From Nucisporomicrobium flavum (lineage in GTDB: Bacteria; Actinomycetota; Actinomycetes; Mycobacteriales; Micromonosporaceae), in contig NZ_JADMLH010000004.1 in assembly GCF_016464385.1 (NCBI RefSeq), forward strand, positions 186,001 to 250,000: a stretch of DNA of 64,000 nt, in the 5' to 3' direction. Positions 26,547 to 40,954 of this stretch are shown piece after piece (position 1 is the stretch's first letter; the number at the start of each line of letters is the position of its first letter). Below the pieces are notes generated by a model. That model saw only the letters and a program-made list of their open reading frames with translations. It was not told the origin of the DNA and searched no databases. Made by a program: the position numbers and the translations under genes.

Positions 26547-27173
26547 ATGCCGCCGTTCACCGTGCTGCACGTGTGCATGGGCAACATCTGCCGCTCGCCG
26601 ATGGCCGAGCGGCTGCTGGTGCTCGCGGCCCGGCAGCGGCTGGCCAAGCTCGGCTCCGGCGCCGCCCTGGAGGACCTGCTGCGCAGCGAGAGCGCCGGCA
26701 CCGGCGGCTGGCACGAGGGCGAGGAGATGAACCCGCCCGCGGCCCGGCAGATCCGGTTGCGCGGCGGCAGTGTGGACGGCTTCACCGCGCGCAAGCTGAC
26801 CAGCGGCCACCTGGCCGGCGCCGATCTGATCCTCACCGCCACGGCGGACCAGACCGACTACGTGCACGCGCTGCTGCCCGACGCCGCGCACCGCAGCTTC
26901 GTCCTGGGTCACCTCGGGCGCATCCTGCGCGAGATCGACACCGCGGCGCTGCCCCCGGCGAGCACCGAGCCGGAAGGCTTCGCCGCGCGGGCGGCCGCCC
27001 TGGTCGTGGCCGCCGACCGAGGCCGTGGCGACAAGGAGCCGCTGCCCGGCGACGACCTGGACGACCCGTGGGGCCGCGGCGACCAGACGTTCCAGCGCGT
27101 CGCCGACGAGATCGACGAGTCCCTGTACGCGCTCGTCGACGTCCTGCTGCCGGGAGCGCCGAGGTCCGCGTGA
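26547..27173 (+). CDS. Low-molecular-weight protein tyrosine phosphatase
   Basis: 208-residue cytoplasmic phosphatase. The CX5R active-site loop is C10-M-G-N-I-C-R16-S near the N-terminus, and the general-acid loop is D-D-P-W-G-R-G. It is longer than classic members (about 150-160 residues) because of insertions before and after the central region. The substrate is not evident; family members act on phosphotyrosine or phosphoarginine proteins. The stop overlaps the next GTG (GTGA), so it is coupled to the second Sua5 gene. Confidence 0.9.
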   Translation: MPPFTVLHVCMGNICRSPMAERLLVLAARQRLAKLGSGAALEDLLRSESAGTGGWHEGEEMNPPAARQIRLRGGSVDGFTARKLTSGHLAGADLILTATADQTDYVHALLPDAAHRSFVLGHLGRILREIDTAALPPASTEPEGFAARAAALVVAADRGRGDKEPLPGDDLDDPWGRGDQTFQRVADEIDESLYALVDVLLPGAPRSA

Positions 27174-28105
27174 TCGTCCCAGCTGACGCCGGCGGGATCC
27201 GCCGCGCGGCCGCCCTGCTGCGCGCCGGGTCGGTCGTCGCCTTCCCCACCGAGACCGTGTACGGCCTGGGCGCGGACGCGTTCTCCGAGAAGGCGGTCGC
27301 CGAGGTCTACCGGCTCAAGAACCGGCCCTCGTGGAACCCGCTGATCGTGCACGTCCCCGACGTAGCGGCGGCCCGCGGGCTGGCCCGGGAATGGCCCGAG
27401 GTGGCCGACCGGCTCGCCGCGGCGTTCTGGCCGGGACCGCTGACCCTGGTCGTCGAGCGGGCGCCGCACCTCACCCAGGTCGGCGCCGACACCGGCACCA
27501 TCGCGGTCCGCGTGCCGGCGCACCCGGTCGCGCTGCGGCTGCTCGAGGCGTGCGGGCTGCCGCTGGCGGCGCCGAGCGCCAACCGGTCGGAGGGCATCTC
27601 GCCGACCACGGCCGAGCACGTGCTGCGCAGCCTGCCCGACGTGCCGCTGGTGCTGGACGGCGGCCCGGCGTCCTGGGGCATCGAGTCCACGGTGCTGGAC
27701 GTGACCGGCCCGGTGCCGCGGCTGCTGCGCCCGGGCGCGCTGGGGCTGCGGGAGATCCGCGAGGTGACCGGCAAGGTGCTGCTGCCCGAGGACGTCGCCG
27801 ACGGGTCGGCCCGGCCCTCACCTGGCATGAGCAAGCGCCACTACGCGCCGCGCGCCACGGTGGTGCTCACCGACGAGGTCGACCTCGCGCTCGTCGACGG
27901 GACGGTCGGCGTGCTGACGTACGAGACCGCGGACGTGCCCGGTGCGGAGATCCTCAGCGCGGATCCGCGGGAGTATGCGGCCGACCTCTACGCCGCCTTG
28001 CACCGCCTGGACGACGCCGGCGTCGCGACGATCCTGGTGAAGTCCCCGCCGGACACCGAGGAGTGGCTGGCGATCCGCGACCGGCTCGGCCGCGCTGCCG
28101 CCTAA
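27170..28105 (+). CDS. sua5: Full-length Sua5, threonylcarbamoyl-AMP synthase
   Basis: Makes L-threonylcarbamoyladenylate from threonine, bicarbonate and ATP for tRNA t6A37. The 311-residue product has the YrdC domain (F-P-T-E-T-V-Y-G-L-G-A-D, the K-x-R motif in L-K-N-R-P, A-P-S-A-N-R-S, I-E-S-T-V-L-D), the linker S-P-G-M-S-K-R-H-Y-A-P and a C-terminal Sua5 domain. The start is the GTG overlapping the phosphatase stop. The stop TAA overlaps the convergent SDR stop within CTAA. Confidence 0.93.
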   Translation: MIVPADAGGIRRAAALLRAGSVVAFPTETVYGLGADAFSEKAVAEVYRLKNRPSWNPLIVHVPDVAAARGLAREWPEVADRLAAAFWPGPLTLVVERAPHLTQVGADTGTIAVRVPAHPVALRLLEACGLPLAAPSANRSEGISPTTAEHVLRSLPDVPLVLDGGPASWGIESTVLDVTGPVPRLLRPGALGLREIREVTGKVLLPEDVADGSARPSPGMSKRHYAPRATVVLTDEVDLALVDGTVGVLTYETADVPGAEILSADPREYAADLYAALHRLDDAGVATILVKSPPDTEEWLAIRDRLGRAAA

Positions 28106-29556
28106 CGGGCCTTCTCCTCGGCGCCCCGGGCGATGTTGCGGGCCATCCCGCTGAAGATCACCCCGTGGAACGGTACGACGCTGCCCCAGTACGCGTGCCC
28201 GGCCAGCCCTCGCGGCACGAACAGCGCCCGCTGCCGGTACACGCTGGTGCCGTCCGGGCCCGGTGACGCGCTCATCTCGAGCCAGGCGCGGCCGGGCACC
28301 CGCATCTCGGCGCGCAGCCGCAGCAGCTCCCCGGGCTTGATCTCCTCGACCCGCCACCAGTCCAGCGCCTCGCCCACGTACAGGCGGTCGCGGTCCCGCC
28401 GGCCCCGGCGCAGGCCGACGCCGCCGACGAGCCGGTCCAGCCAGCCGCGTACCGACCAGGCCAGCGGGAACGAGTACCAGCCGTTGTCGCCGCCGACGCC
28501 CTCGATGACCCGCCACAGTGCCTCCTGCGGGGCGTTCACCTCTCGGCTGCGCTCGTCGATGTAGATCGTGCCGCCGGACCACTTCGGGTCGCTCGGCAGC
28601 GGCTCGGCGTCGGCGTCCGCGCCGGAGGCGTTCGACCAGCGGGTCTCGACCTCGGCGTCGCGGACCTTGCCGAGGGCCAGGCGTACGGCGTCGTCGAACG
28701 GCAGCGGCGGGTCGGGCACGTACTCCGCGATGTCGTTCTCGTGCGCGATCGCCTCGTGGATGAGGCTCGCGACCAGGGGCCGCGCGATGCTGTTGGGCAC
28801 CGGGGTGATCGCGCCGACCCAGTGCGCGGACAGCCACGGGCTCAGCGGGCGCAGCGGCAGGATGATCCGGCGCCGCAGACCCGCGACCCGGGCGTAGCGC
28901 TGCATCATCTCCCGGTACGTGAGCACGTCCGGGCCGCCGATGTCGAACGCCCGGTTCACGTCCTCGGGCAGCTCCGCGGCGGCCATCAGGTAGCGCAGCA
29001 CGTCGCGTACGGCGATCGGCTGGATCCGGTTGCGCACCCAGCGCGGGGTGACCATGACCGGCAGCCGCTCGGTGAGGTAGCGCAGCATCTCGAACGACGC
29101 GGAACCGGAGCCGATGATCACCGGTGCGCGCAGCACGACGGTGGGCACGCCGCTGTCCAGCAGGATCCGCCCCACCTCGGCGCGGGAGCGCAGGTGCGCC
29201 GACGGTCGCTCGTGCGCCGGAGGTTCCGGACCGCCGAGGTAGACGATCCTGCGGACCCCTTTCGCGTACGCCGCCCGCGCGAAGTTGCGGGCCGCCTCAC
29301 GGTCGCGGCGCTCGAAGTCCGGCAGCCCCAGCGAGTGCACGAGGTAGTACGCGACCTCCACGCCGTCGAGCGCGCGCTCGAGCGACACCGGGTCACCCAG
29401 GTCGCCCTCGACGATCTCGGCCCGCGGCGCCCACGGCACGTCCCGCAGCCGGCCGGCGCTGCGGGTGAGCGCCCGGACGTCGTGACCCGCCTCGATCAAC
29501 CGCGGCGCCAGGCGACCGCCGATGTACCCCGTCGCACCCGTCACCAGACACCGCAT
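28102..29556 (-). CDS. NAD(P)-binding SDR fused to DUF2867
   Basis: 484-residue two-domain protein. The N-terminal half is an atypical short-chain dehydrogenase with T-G-A-T-G-Y-I-G-G at 6-14; it lacks a clear Y-x-x-x-K pair. The C-terminal 180 residues or so belong to the DUF2867 group often fused to such SDRs and look like an SRPBCC-type lipid-binding fold (Y-I-D-E-R-S-R near the start, W-W-R-V-E-E-I-K-P-G). Function unknown; a redox or epimerase role on a quinone or lipid is plausible. It diverges from glyA across 81 bp. Confidence 0.85.
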   Translation of the reverse strand: MRCLVTGATGYIGGRLAPRLIEAGHDVRALTRSAGRLRDVPWAPRAEIVEGDLGDPVSLERALDGVEVAYYLVHSLGLPDFERRDREAARNFARAAYAKGVRRIVYLGGPEPPAHERPSAHLRSRAEVGRILLDSGVPTVVLRAPVIIGSGSASFEMLRYLTERLPVMVTPRWVRNRIQPIAVRDVLRYLMAAAELPEDVNRAFDIGGPDVLTYREMMQRYARVAGLRRRIILPLRPLSPWLSAHWVGAITPVPNSIARPLVASLIHEAIAHENDIAEYVPDPPLPFDDAVRLALGKVRDAEVETRWSNASGADADAEPLPSDPKWSGGTIYIDERSREVNAPQEALWRVIEGVGGDNGWYSFPLAWSVRGWLDRLVGGVGLRRGRRDRDRLYVGEALDWWRVEEIKPGELLRLRAEMRVPGRAWLEMSASPGPDGTSVYRQRALFVPRGLAGHAYWGSVVPFHGVIFSGMARNIARGAEEKAR

Positions 29557-29637
29557 CCTCCCACTGTGCCCGCAGGTGGGGGCCCATAAGCCATATGCTC
29601 GTAATCCGGCGACGACGCCGAGCCGAGGGAGCGCGCC

Positions 29638-30923
<1,286 letters not shown>

Positions 30924-30927
<4 letters not shown>

Positions 30928-31397
30928 GCACGGATCCGCACGTCGCGTCCCCGGAGCTGGACGACGACGATGACGCGCGGCCGTTGCCGGACCTGCCGCC
31001 GTTGCCGGCCGATCCGCGCTGGCGGGTCGAGCATCTGCCGCTGCTCACCGCGTTCTCGTTCGCGCTGATGATGTGCGCCGCCTCGGTGGGCTTCCTCTCC
31101 GCGGGCGCCCCCGCGGCCGTCGGTGCCGCCGCCGGCATCGCGGTCGTGACGGTCAGCTACACGATGTCGACGCTCGTGCTGGCCTGGGCCGACACCGTGC
31201 GCCCGGCGCTGATCATGCCGCTCGGAATGATCACGTACGTGGTGAAGTATTCGTTGCTCGGCGTGATCATGGCATTCGTGATCTCCTCGGAATGGCCCGG
31301 CCGCAACGCGCTCGGCTGGGGCATCGTCGCTGGTGTTCTGGGCTGGACCGCTGCGCAGATCTGGTGGGTGGCGCGTCTCGCCGGCCGCCGTAAGTGA
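30924..31397 (+). CDS. atpI: AtpI-like ATP synthase-associated membrane protein
   Basis: 157-residue protein with an acidic Pro-rich N-terminus and four hydrophobic segments (about 40-60, 64-82, 95-118 and 128-148). The position upstream of the F1Fo genes, the length and the four-helix topology match actinobacterial ATP synthase protein I, which is thought to help c-ring assembly or Mg2+ uptake. The match is by context as much as by sequence. The start is a TTG overlapping the glyA stop. Confidence 0.7.
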
Positions 31398-31427
31398 TCT
31401 TCGGCACGCACGTTTCGCCACGTCAGT

Positions 31428-31460
31428 ACCGGTTCGTTGGGTCTCGATCCACGAACCGGT
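31428..31460. promoter_or_regulatory. 10-bp perfect inverted repeat between atpI and atpZ
   Basis: ACCGGTTCGT (31428-31437) and ACGAACCGGT (31451-31460) are exact reverse complements with a 13-nt loop. They sit 30 bp after the atpI stop and about 150 bp before atpZ. No U-run follows. The repeat could act as a hairpin terminator or as a protein-binding site for the atp promoter that should lie in 31398-31608. The rest of this 211-bp spacer shows no gene. Confidence 0.5.
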
Positions 31461-31608
31461 GACGGATGGACGGCAATGGTGTCCGGTTCTGGCAGAGGGG
31501 GAGTACCGTGTCTGGCTAGTTGCGAGACCCCTGACGCCTGGACAACTGCGGTTGTGCGGGGGGTCCCGCTTAGCTTCGTGTTTGACGACTGATATCTTTC
31601 TTGCCGTC

Positions 31609-31842
31609 ATGGCCGGTCAGAAACCTCCCCACGAATCCCCCGGTGACGACGGCCCGCCTCCTCCCGACACCGGGATGGGCATGACCGCGCTCACCTATCT
31701 CCTCGCGGGCATGTTGGTCTGGGGTGGGATCGGCTGGCTGGTCGACCACTGGGTCGGTACCAAGGGCATCTTCGCCGGCATCGGCGCGGTCGTCGGTATC
31801 GGCGGTGGCATCTACCTCATCGTGCGCCGTCTCGGCGCCTGA
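31609..31842 (+). CDS. atpZ: AtpZ/AtpI family small membrane protein
   Basis: 77-residue protein with a polar, Pro-rich N-terminus and two membrane helices separated by a short turn (about 27-46 and 52-72). The W-G-G-I-G-W-L-V-D-H-W-V-G-T sequence is typical of the AtpZ family (PF09527), which partners AtpI and is found directly before atpB. The ATG at 31609 is the first one after the spacer. Confidence 0.82.
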   Translation: MAGQKPPHESPGDDGPPPPDTGMGMTALTYLLAGMLVWGGIGWLVDHWVGTKGIFAGIGAVVGIGGGIYLIVRRLGA

Positions 31843-31857
31843 CAGGAAAGGGCTACG

Positions 31858-32954
<1,097 letters not shown>

Positions 32955-32977
32955 CCTCTGCCTCGTTGGGAGGTGTC

Positions 32978-33535
32978 ATGATCACCAATATCCTGGCTGC
33001 CGCCACCGAAGAGGGCGCGTCCCCGCACAACCCGATCATTCCTGTCTGGCAGGAGATCGTCGTCGGGTCGGTCGCGTTCGCCGTGCTCTGCTTCATCCTG
33101 ATGAAGTTCGTCTTCCCGCAGATGGAGAAGACGTTCCGGGCCCGGGTGGACGCGATCGAGGGCGGCATCAAGCGCGCCGAGGCCGCTCAGGCCGAGGCGA
33201 ACGAACTGCTCGAGCAGTACCGGGCCCAGCTCGCCGAGGCCCGCACCGAGGCCGCGCGCATCCGCGACGAGGCCCGTGCCGACGCCGAGGGCATCCGGCA
33301 GGACGTCCTCGCCAAGGCGCGGGAGGAGTCCGACCGCATCATCGCGGCCGGTCGCGACCAGCTCGCCGCCCAGCGCGAGAGCATCGTGCGCGACCTGCGT
33401 TCCGAGGTCGGCACGCTCGCGGTGGACCTGGCCGGCCGGATCGTCGGTGAGTCGCTGGCCGACGAGGCCCGCAGCCGGGGCACCGTGGACCGGTTCATCA
33501 ACGAGCTCGGCGCCGGCGCGGCGGGCGGTCGCTGA
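32978..33535 (+). CDS. atpF: ATP synthase Fo subunit b
   Basis: 185-residue peripheral-stalk subunit. It has a single membrane helix near the N-terminus (about 24-44) and then a long coiled coil rich in Ala, Glu and Arg. I chose the ATG at 32978 because GGGAGG lies 5 bp upstream; a start four codons earlier is open but lacks a site. The stop overlaps the atpH start (TGATG). Confidence 0.94.
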   Translation: MITNILAAATEEGASPHNPIIPVWQEIVVGSVAFAVLCFILMKFVFPQMEKTFRARVDAIEGGIKRAEAAQAEANELLEQYRAQLAEARTEAARIRDEARADAEGIRQDVLAKAREESDRIIAAGRDQLAAQRESIVRDLRSEVGTLAVDLAGRIVGESLADEARSRGTVDRFINELGAGAAGGR

Positions 33536-34353
33536 TGGCGATCGCCAACCGCGAGTCGTACGCGGCCGCCGCGGAGAAGCTCACCGCGGACACGCAGACG
33601 GCCACGGCCGCGCAGCTGGCCGGCACCGCCGACGAGATCCTGTCGGTGGCGCGGCTGCTGCGCGGCGAGCCGCGGCTGCGCCGGGCGCTGACCGACCCGT
33701 CGCGCGCGGGTGCCGACCGGGCCGGGCTGGTGCGGTCGGTGCTCACCGGCAAGGTCGGTGCGACCACGGTCGACGCGCTGGCGGCCCTGGCGTCCGGCCG
33801 CTGGTCGGCGCCCGGGGAACTGCTGGACGCGACAGAGCGGCTCGGCGTCGACACCGTGCTGACCGCGGCCGGCAAGGCCGACGCTCTGGCCGACGTCGAG
33901 GACGAGCTGTTCCGCTTCGGGCACGTCGTCTCGGGCAACCCGCAGCTGGCCGTCACCCTGGGTGACCCGGGTGCGCCGGTCGAGCGGCGGGCTAAGCTGG
34001 TGCAGGACCTGCTCAAGGGCAAGGCCCAGGCGGCGACGGTCCAGCTGGTCCTGGTCGCCCTCGAGGGACTCGGTGGCCGGGGCTTCGAGAGCTCGCTCAC
34101 CAAGCTGGTCGAGCTGACCGCCGCCAAGCGTGACCGCGAGGTCGCGTACGTGACGGCGGCCAAGGTGCTCACCGACGCCGAGGAGCAGCGGCTCGCCACC
34201 AAGTTGTCCGGCATCTACGGTCGGCAGGTGTCGCTGAAGGTCGATGTGAACCCGAGCATCATCGGGGGCCTCAGCGTCCGGGTCGGCTCCGACCTCTACG
34301 ACGGCACGATCCTGCGGCGACTCAACGAAGCCCGGCAGGCGTTCGCTAAATAG
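33535..34353 (+). CDS. atpH: ATP synthase F1 subunit delta
   Basis: 272-residue subunit that joins the peripheral stalk to the top of the alpha/beta hexamer. It is about 90 residues longer than E. coli delta (177), as usual in actinobacteria. The C-terminal signature (L-S-G-I-Y-G-R-Q-V-S-L-K-V-D, then G-G-L-S-V-R-V-G-S-D-L-Y-D-G) is clear. The ATG overlaps the atpF stop. An 80-bp gap with a small CTCGGGCG/CGCCCCGAG hairpin separates it from atpA. Confidence 0.94.
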   Translation: MAIANRESYAAAAEKLTADTQTATAAQLAGTADEILSVARLLRGEPRLRRALTDPSRAGADRAGLVRSVLTGKVGATTVDALAALASGRWSAPGELLDATERLGVDTVLTAAGKADALADVEDELFRFGHVVSGNPQLAVTLGDPGAPVERRAKLVQDLLKGKAQAATVQLVLVALEGLGGRGFESSLTKLVELTAAKRDREVAYVTAAKVLTDAEEQRLATKLSGIYGRQVSLKVDVNPSIIGGLSVRVGSDLYDGTILRRLNEARQAFAK

Positions 34354-34433
34354 TTACTTCCCCTCGGCGGCGGCGACGCTACCGAAAGCCCTCGGGCGCG
34401 GCGACGCCCCGAGCCGACTAGAGAAGGCAGAGG

Positions 34434-36080
<1,647 letters not shown>

Positions 36081-36083
36081 GTC

Positions 36084-38455
<2,372 letters not shown>

Positions 38456-38473
38456 TCCACCGGCATTCCACGG

Positions 38474-38503
38474 GGCCGCGCCGACGTCATCGTCGGCGCG
38501 GCC
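38474..38503 (+). terminator. Hairpin terminator after atpD
   Basis: GGCCGCGCCGACG (38474-38486) pairs perfectly with CGTCGGCGCGGCC (38491-38503) across a TCAT loop, followed by TCTTGTGT. The 13-bp stem is strong, and the T content after it is modest, as in many actinobacterial terminators. It should separate atpD from the genes downstream. Confidence 0.85.
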
Positions 38504-38762
38504 TCTTGTGTACCCCCGTAGGCCCTTTCCGCGCGCCTCGTCCGTCGAGCGGCTTGTGTGGCCCGTCTATCCTTCGACCGGTTGGACGGCGGTGGGTGGT
38601 TCGGACGGCTGCCGCAGGTCGGCGACGCTTTCCGGGGCCCCGTACGCGTGTCCTGTGGCCCGTTTTGTCCGTTTGACTGCGCAGTACCGGGATATCCGGA
38701 CCTGAAAGTTTCTTTCGTTGTTCGGATATTCTTGACAGAGCTGACGGCGCGGCCCTGCGATC
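38504..38762 (+). promoter_or_regulatory. Spacer before the LCP gene
   Basis: I see no gene in these 259 bp. The last 100 bp are less GC-rich and include CCGGGATATCCGG and GGATATTC, so the promoter of the LCP gene is probably here, but I cannot fix its boxes. Confidence 0.3.
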
Positions 38763-39935
38763 ATGTCGCGGATCAACCCATCGACGGCGGTTGGGGAGCT
38801 AGTGGCGAAGAGTGGGAAACCGGGGACCGGGCGGCGGTCGCCCCTGTGGGCGCGCCTCTGCGCGATCTTCGGCTGCGTGCTGATGGTCGTCAGCGGCGGC
38901 GTGCTGATCACGAGCCAGGTGCTCGTGTCCCGGTACGCGGGCGCCGTGGAGACCAAGGACCTCTTCGGCAACGCCGCCAGCGGGGCGACGAAGGAGCCGG
39001 TCACCGACATCAAGGGGCCGATCAACATCCTGCTCGTCGGCATCGACCCGCGCGACGCGACGACCGCGCCGCTCTCCGACTCGATCATCGTCGTGCACAT
39101 CCCCAAGGGGCTGAAGCAGGCGTACATGTTCTCCATCCCGCGCGACCTGCGCGTGGAGATCCCGCCCTTCTCCAAGACCGGCTTCCAGGGCGGCACGTCG
39201 AAGATCAACGCCGCGATGTCGTACGGCAGCAGCATCGGCGGCGGCAAGCACGACGTGGCACAGGGCTTCGACCTGCTCGCCAAGACCGTCGGCAAGCTCA
39301 CCGGCATCAAGAAGTTCAACGCCGGCGCGATCATCAACTTCAACGGGTTCAAGGAGATCGTGGACGCCATGGGCGGCGTCACCATGACGATCGACCAGAA
39401 CGTGAAGTCCGAGCACCTGCAGCCCGACGGAAAGCCCCGCCCGCGCCGGCCCGAGTGCGCCGACAACAGCTGCGCCCACCCGTACATCGGGCCGCAGGCG
39501 CAGTACAAGAAGGGCACGTACCACCTCAAGGGCTGGCAGGCGCTCGACTACGTCCGGCAGCGGTACGGCCTGCCCCGCAGCGACTACGACCGCCAGCGGC
39601 ACCAGCAGCAGTTCATCAAAGCCATGGCCGATCAGGCGCTCAGCAAGAACGTGGTGACCAACCCCATCAAGCTCGACCAGGTGCTGCGCGCGGCCGGCGA
39701 CGCGCTCATCTTCGACGGCAACGGGCACAACGTCGTCGACTGGGGCCTGGCCCTGCGCAACCTGCGCTCGGACGACATGACGCTGGTGAAGCTGCCGGGC
39801 AAGTCGCTGTTCAACGGCCGCGACTACATAGGCGAGGGACTCGACCCGAGCGCGGAGGACTTCTTCGCGTCCGTCAACGACGACACCATCTCGTCGTTCC
39901 TGGTCAGCAACCCGGACTTCCTCCAGAAGCTCTGA
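38763..39935 (+). CDS. LytR-CpsA-Psr (LCP) family cell-wall glycopolymer ligase
   Basis: 390-residue type II membrane protein. A cytoplasmic N-terminus is followed by one helix (about 29-52) and the LCP domain. Domain landmarks are I-N-I-L-L-V-G-I-D, L-S-D-S-I-I-V-V-H-I, F-S-I-P-R-D-L-R-V, K-I-N-A-A and Y-V-R-Q-R-Y. LCP enzymes move polyprenyl-linked polymers such as arabinogalactan or teichoic acids onto peptidoglycan. A disulfide is possible between the two Cys of E-C-A-D-N-S-C. The gene lies between atpD and atpC, which is unusual. Confidence 0.92.
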   Translation: MSRINPSTAVGELVAKSGKPGTGRRSPLWARLCAIFGCVLMVVSGGVLITSQVLVSRYAGAVETKDLFGNAASGATKEPVTDIKGPINILLVGIDPRDATTAPLSDSIIVVHIPKGLKQAYMFSIPRDLRVEIPPFSKTGFQGGTSKINAAMSYGSSIGGGKHDVAQGFDLLAKTVGKLTGIKKFNAGAIINFNGFKEIVDAMGGVTMTIDQNVKSEHLQPDGKPRPRRPECADNSCAHPYIGPQAQYKKGTYHLKGWQALDYVRQRYGLPRSDYDRQRHQQQFIKAMADQALSKNVVTNPIKLDQVLRAAGDALIFDGNGHNVVDWGLALRNLRSDDMTLVKLPGKSLFNGRDYIGEGLDPSAEDFFASVNDDTISSFLVSNPDFLQKL

Positions 39936-39939
39936 CGCC

Positions 39940-39971
39940 GGCACCGGCAGTGGCGCTCGCCACCCGGCGCC
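39940..39971 (+). terminator. Hairpin after the LCP gene
   Basis: Inner arms GTGGCG/CGCCAC (39950-39955, 39958-39963) are flanked by GGCACCGG/CCGGCGCC (one mismatch). The structure starts 4 bp after the stop. There is no immediate U-run, so I give moderate confidence as a terminator. Confidence 0.5.
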
Positions 39972-40012
39972 ACGGGGTGTCACCCGGCCGTTTAGACTTT
40001 GCGCAAGCAGAT

Positions 40013-40128
40013 CCGCAGGTTCTACAGAGTTCACCGGCTTTACCAGCGTTCCGCAGGCTTTCACCGGAGATCGCACTTCACCGCAGGTGGCACTGCACCG
40101 GAAGTCGCGCTTCACCGGGGGCCGCAGG
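40013..40128 (+). repeat. Interleaved direct repeats in the atpC leader
   Basis: CCGCAGG occurs at 40013, 40051, 40081 and 40122, and TTCACCG(G) at 40030, 40060, 40077 and 40111, forming imperfect units of about 30-41 bp right up to the atpC ribosome site. The repeats occupy most of the 211-bp gap between the LCP gene and atpC. They could be protein-binding sites or a leader RNA element. Confidence 0.7.
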
Positions 40129-40146
40129 CTTTTACAGGGAGACAGC

Positions 40147-40428
40147 GTGGCCAAGCAGCTGCACGTCCAGGTCGTCGCCGTCGAGGAGAAGGTCTGGTCC
40201 GGCGACGCCGACATGGTCGTCGCGCGCACCACCGAAGGCGAACTGGGTGTCCTGCCCGGCCACTCGCCGCTCCTCGGCCTGCTGAAGGAGCCGTCCCAGG
40301 TCCGCGTCAAGCTGGCCGGCGGCGATCAGCTCACCTACGACGTCACCGGCGGCTTCCTCTCGGTCGACGCGAACGGCGTGACCGTCCTCGCCGAGAGCGC
40401 GTCCCCCGCCACCCCCGACGCCCACTGA
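40147..40428 (+). CDS. atpC: ATP synthase F1 subunit epsilon
   Basis: 93-residue rotor subunit with the N-terminal beta-sandwich (V-V-A-V-E-E-K-V-W-S-G-D-A, G-E-L-G-V-L-P-G-H-S-P-L-L). It lacks most of the C-terminal helical hairpin of E. coli epsilon (139 residues), so hydrolysis control by that arm would be weak or absent. I chose the GTG at 40147 with GGGAGA upstream; a longer frame upstream runs through the repeats. The gene is separated from atpD by 1.7 kb. Confidence 0.92.
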   Translation: MAKQLHVQVVAVEEKVWSGDADMVVARTTEGELGVLPGHSPLLGLLKEPSQVRVKLAGGDQLTYDVTGGFLSVDANGVTVLAESASPATPDAH

Positions 40429-40437
40429 CGCCCGGCG

Positions 40438-40905
40438 ATGCGGATTCTGGAGATCGTCGGAATCTGCCTCGCCGCGCTCCTGCTCGTCCTCCTCGCGATC
40501 TTCTTCCGCCGCCGGCTGCTCATGCTCGGCGGCGGAACCATTCGCGCCCAGGTCCGGGTCAGCACGCTCGTCCCGGGCCGGGGCTGGTCCACCGGCGTCG
40601 CCCAGTTCGTCGGCGACGAGCTGCGCTTCCACCGCATGTTCAGCTTCGCCTTCCGCCCCAAACGCGTCCTCGACCGCCGAACCCTCGCCGTCGAATGCCG
40701 CCGCCTGCCGGAAGGCCCGGAACGCCTCACCATGCCGGGCCACTGGGTGATCCTCCTCTGCCGCCAGGGCGGCGCGGGCATCGAGATCGCCATGGCCGAA
40801 TCGACGGTGACCGGCTTCCTGTCCTGGCTGGAGGCGGCGCCACCCGGCCAGCCGGGCAGCGTCGGCCCCCGCCCGGTGATCACGCCGCGCCCGGCTGACA
40901 ACTGA
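40438..40905 (+). CDS. DUF2550 membrane protein
   Basis: 155-residue protein with one N-terminal membrane helix (about 4-22), a basic R-R-R and a soluble beta-rich domain (V-A-Q-F-V-G-D-E-L-R-F-H-R-M-F-S). This family sits next to atpC in many actinobacteria, including mycobacteria. Function unknown. It starts 9 bp after atpC, so the two are probably co-transcribed. Confidence 0.85.
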   Translation: MRILEIVGICLAALLLVLLAIFFRRRLLMLGGGTIRAQVRVSTLVPGRGWSTGVAQFVGDELRFHRMFSFAFRPKRVLDRRTLAVECRRLPEGPERLTMPGHWVILLCRQGGAGIEIAMAESTVTGFLSWLEAAPPGQPGSVGPRPVITPRPADN

Positions 40906-40954
40906 CGATCCCGGCCGTTTCGCTCTGCCTCTGATCCACCACGGCGGCCCGCCT

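Noticed and set aside
34391..34413. CTCGGGCG/CGCCCCGAG hairpin between atpH and atpA as a terminator
   Set aside because: It is short and has a bulge, and termination here would cut the atp operon before its main catalytic genes.
38671..38700. TTGACT with GATATC as the LCP promoter
   Set aside because: Spacing is only 12-14 bp, too short for a main sigma-factor promoter.
40013..40128. CRISPR array
   Set aside because: The repeated words are only 7-8 bp, spacing is irregular, and there are no cas genes; the other repeat arrays are contiguous without spacers.
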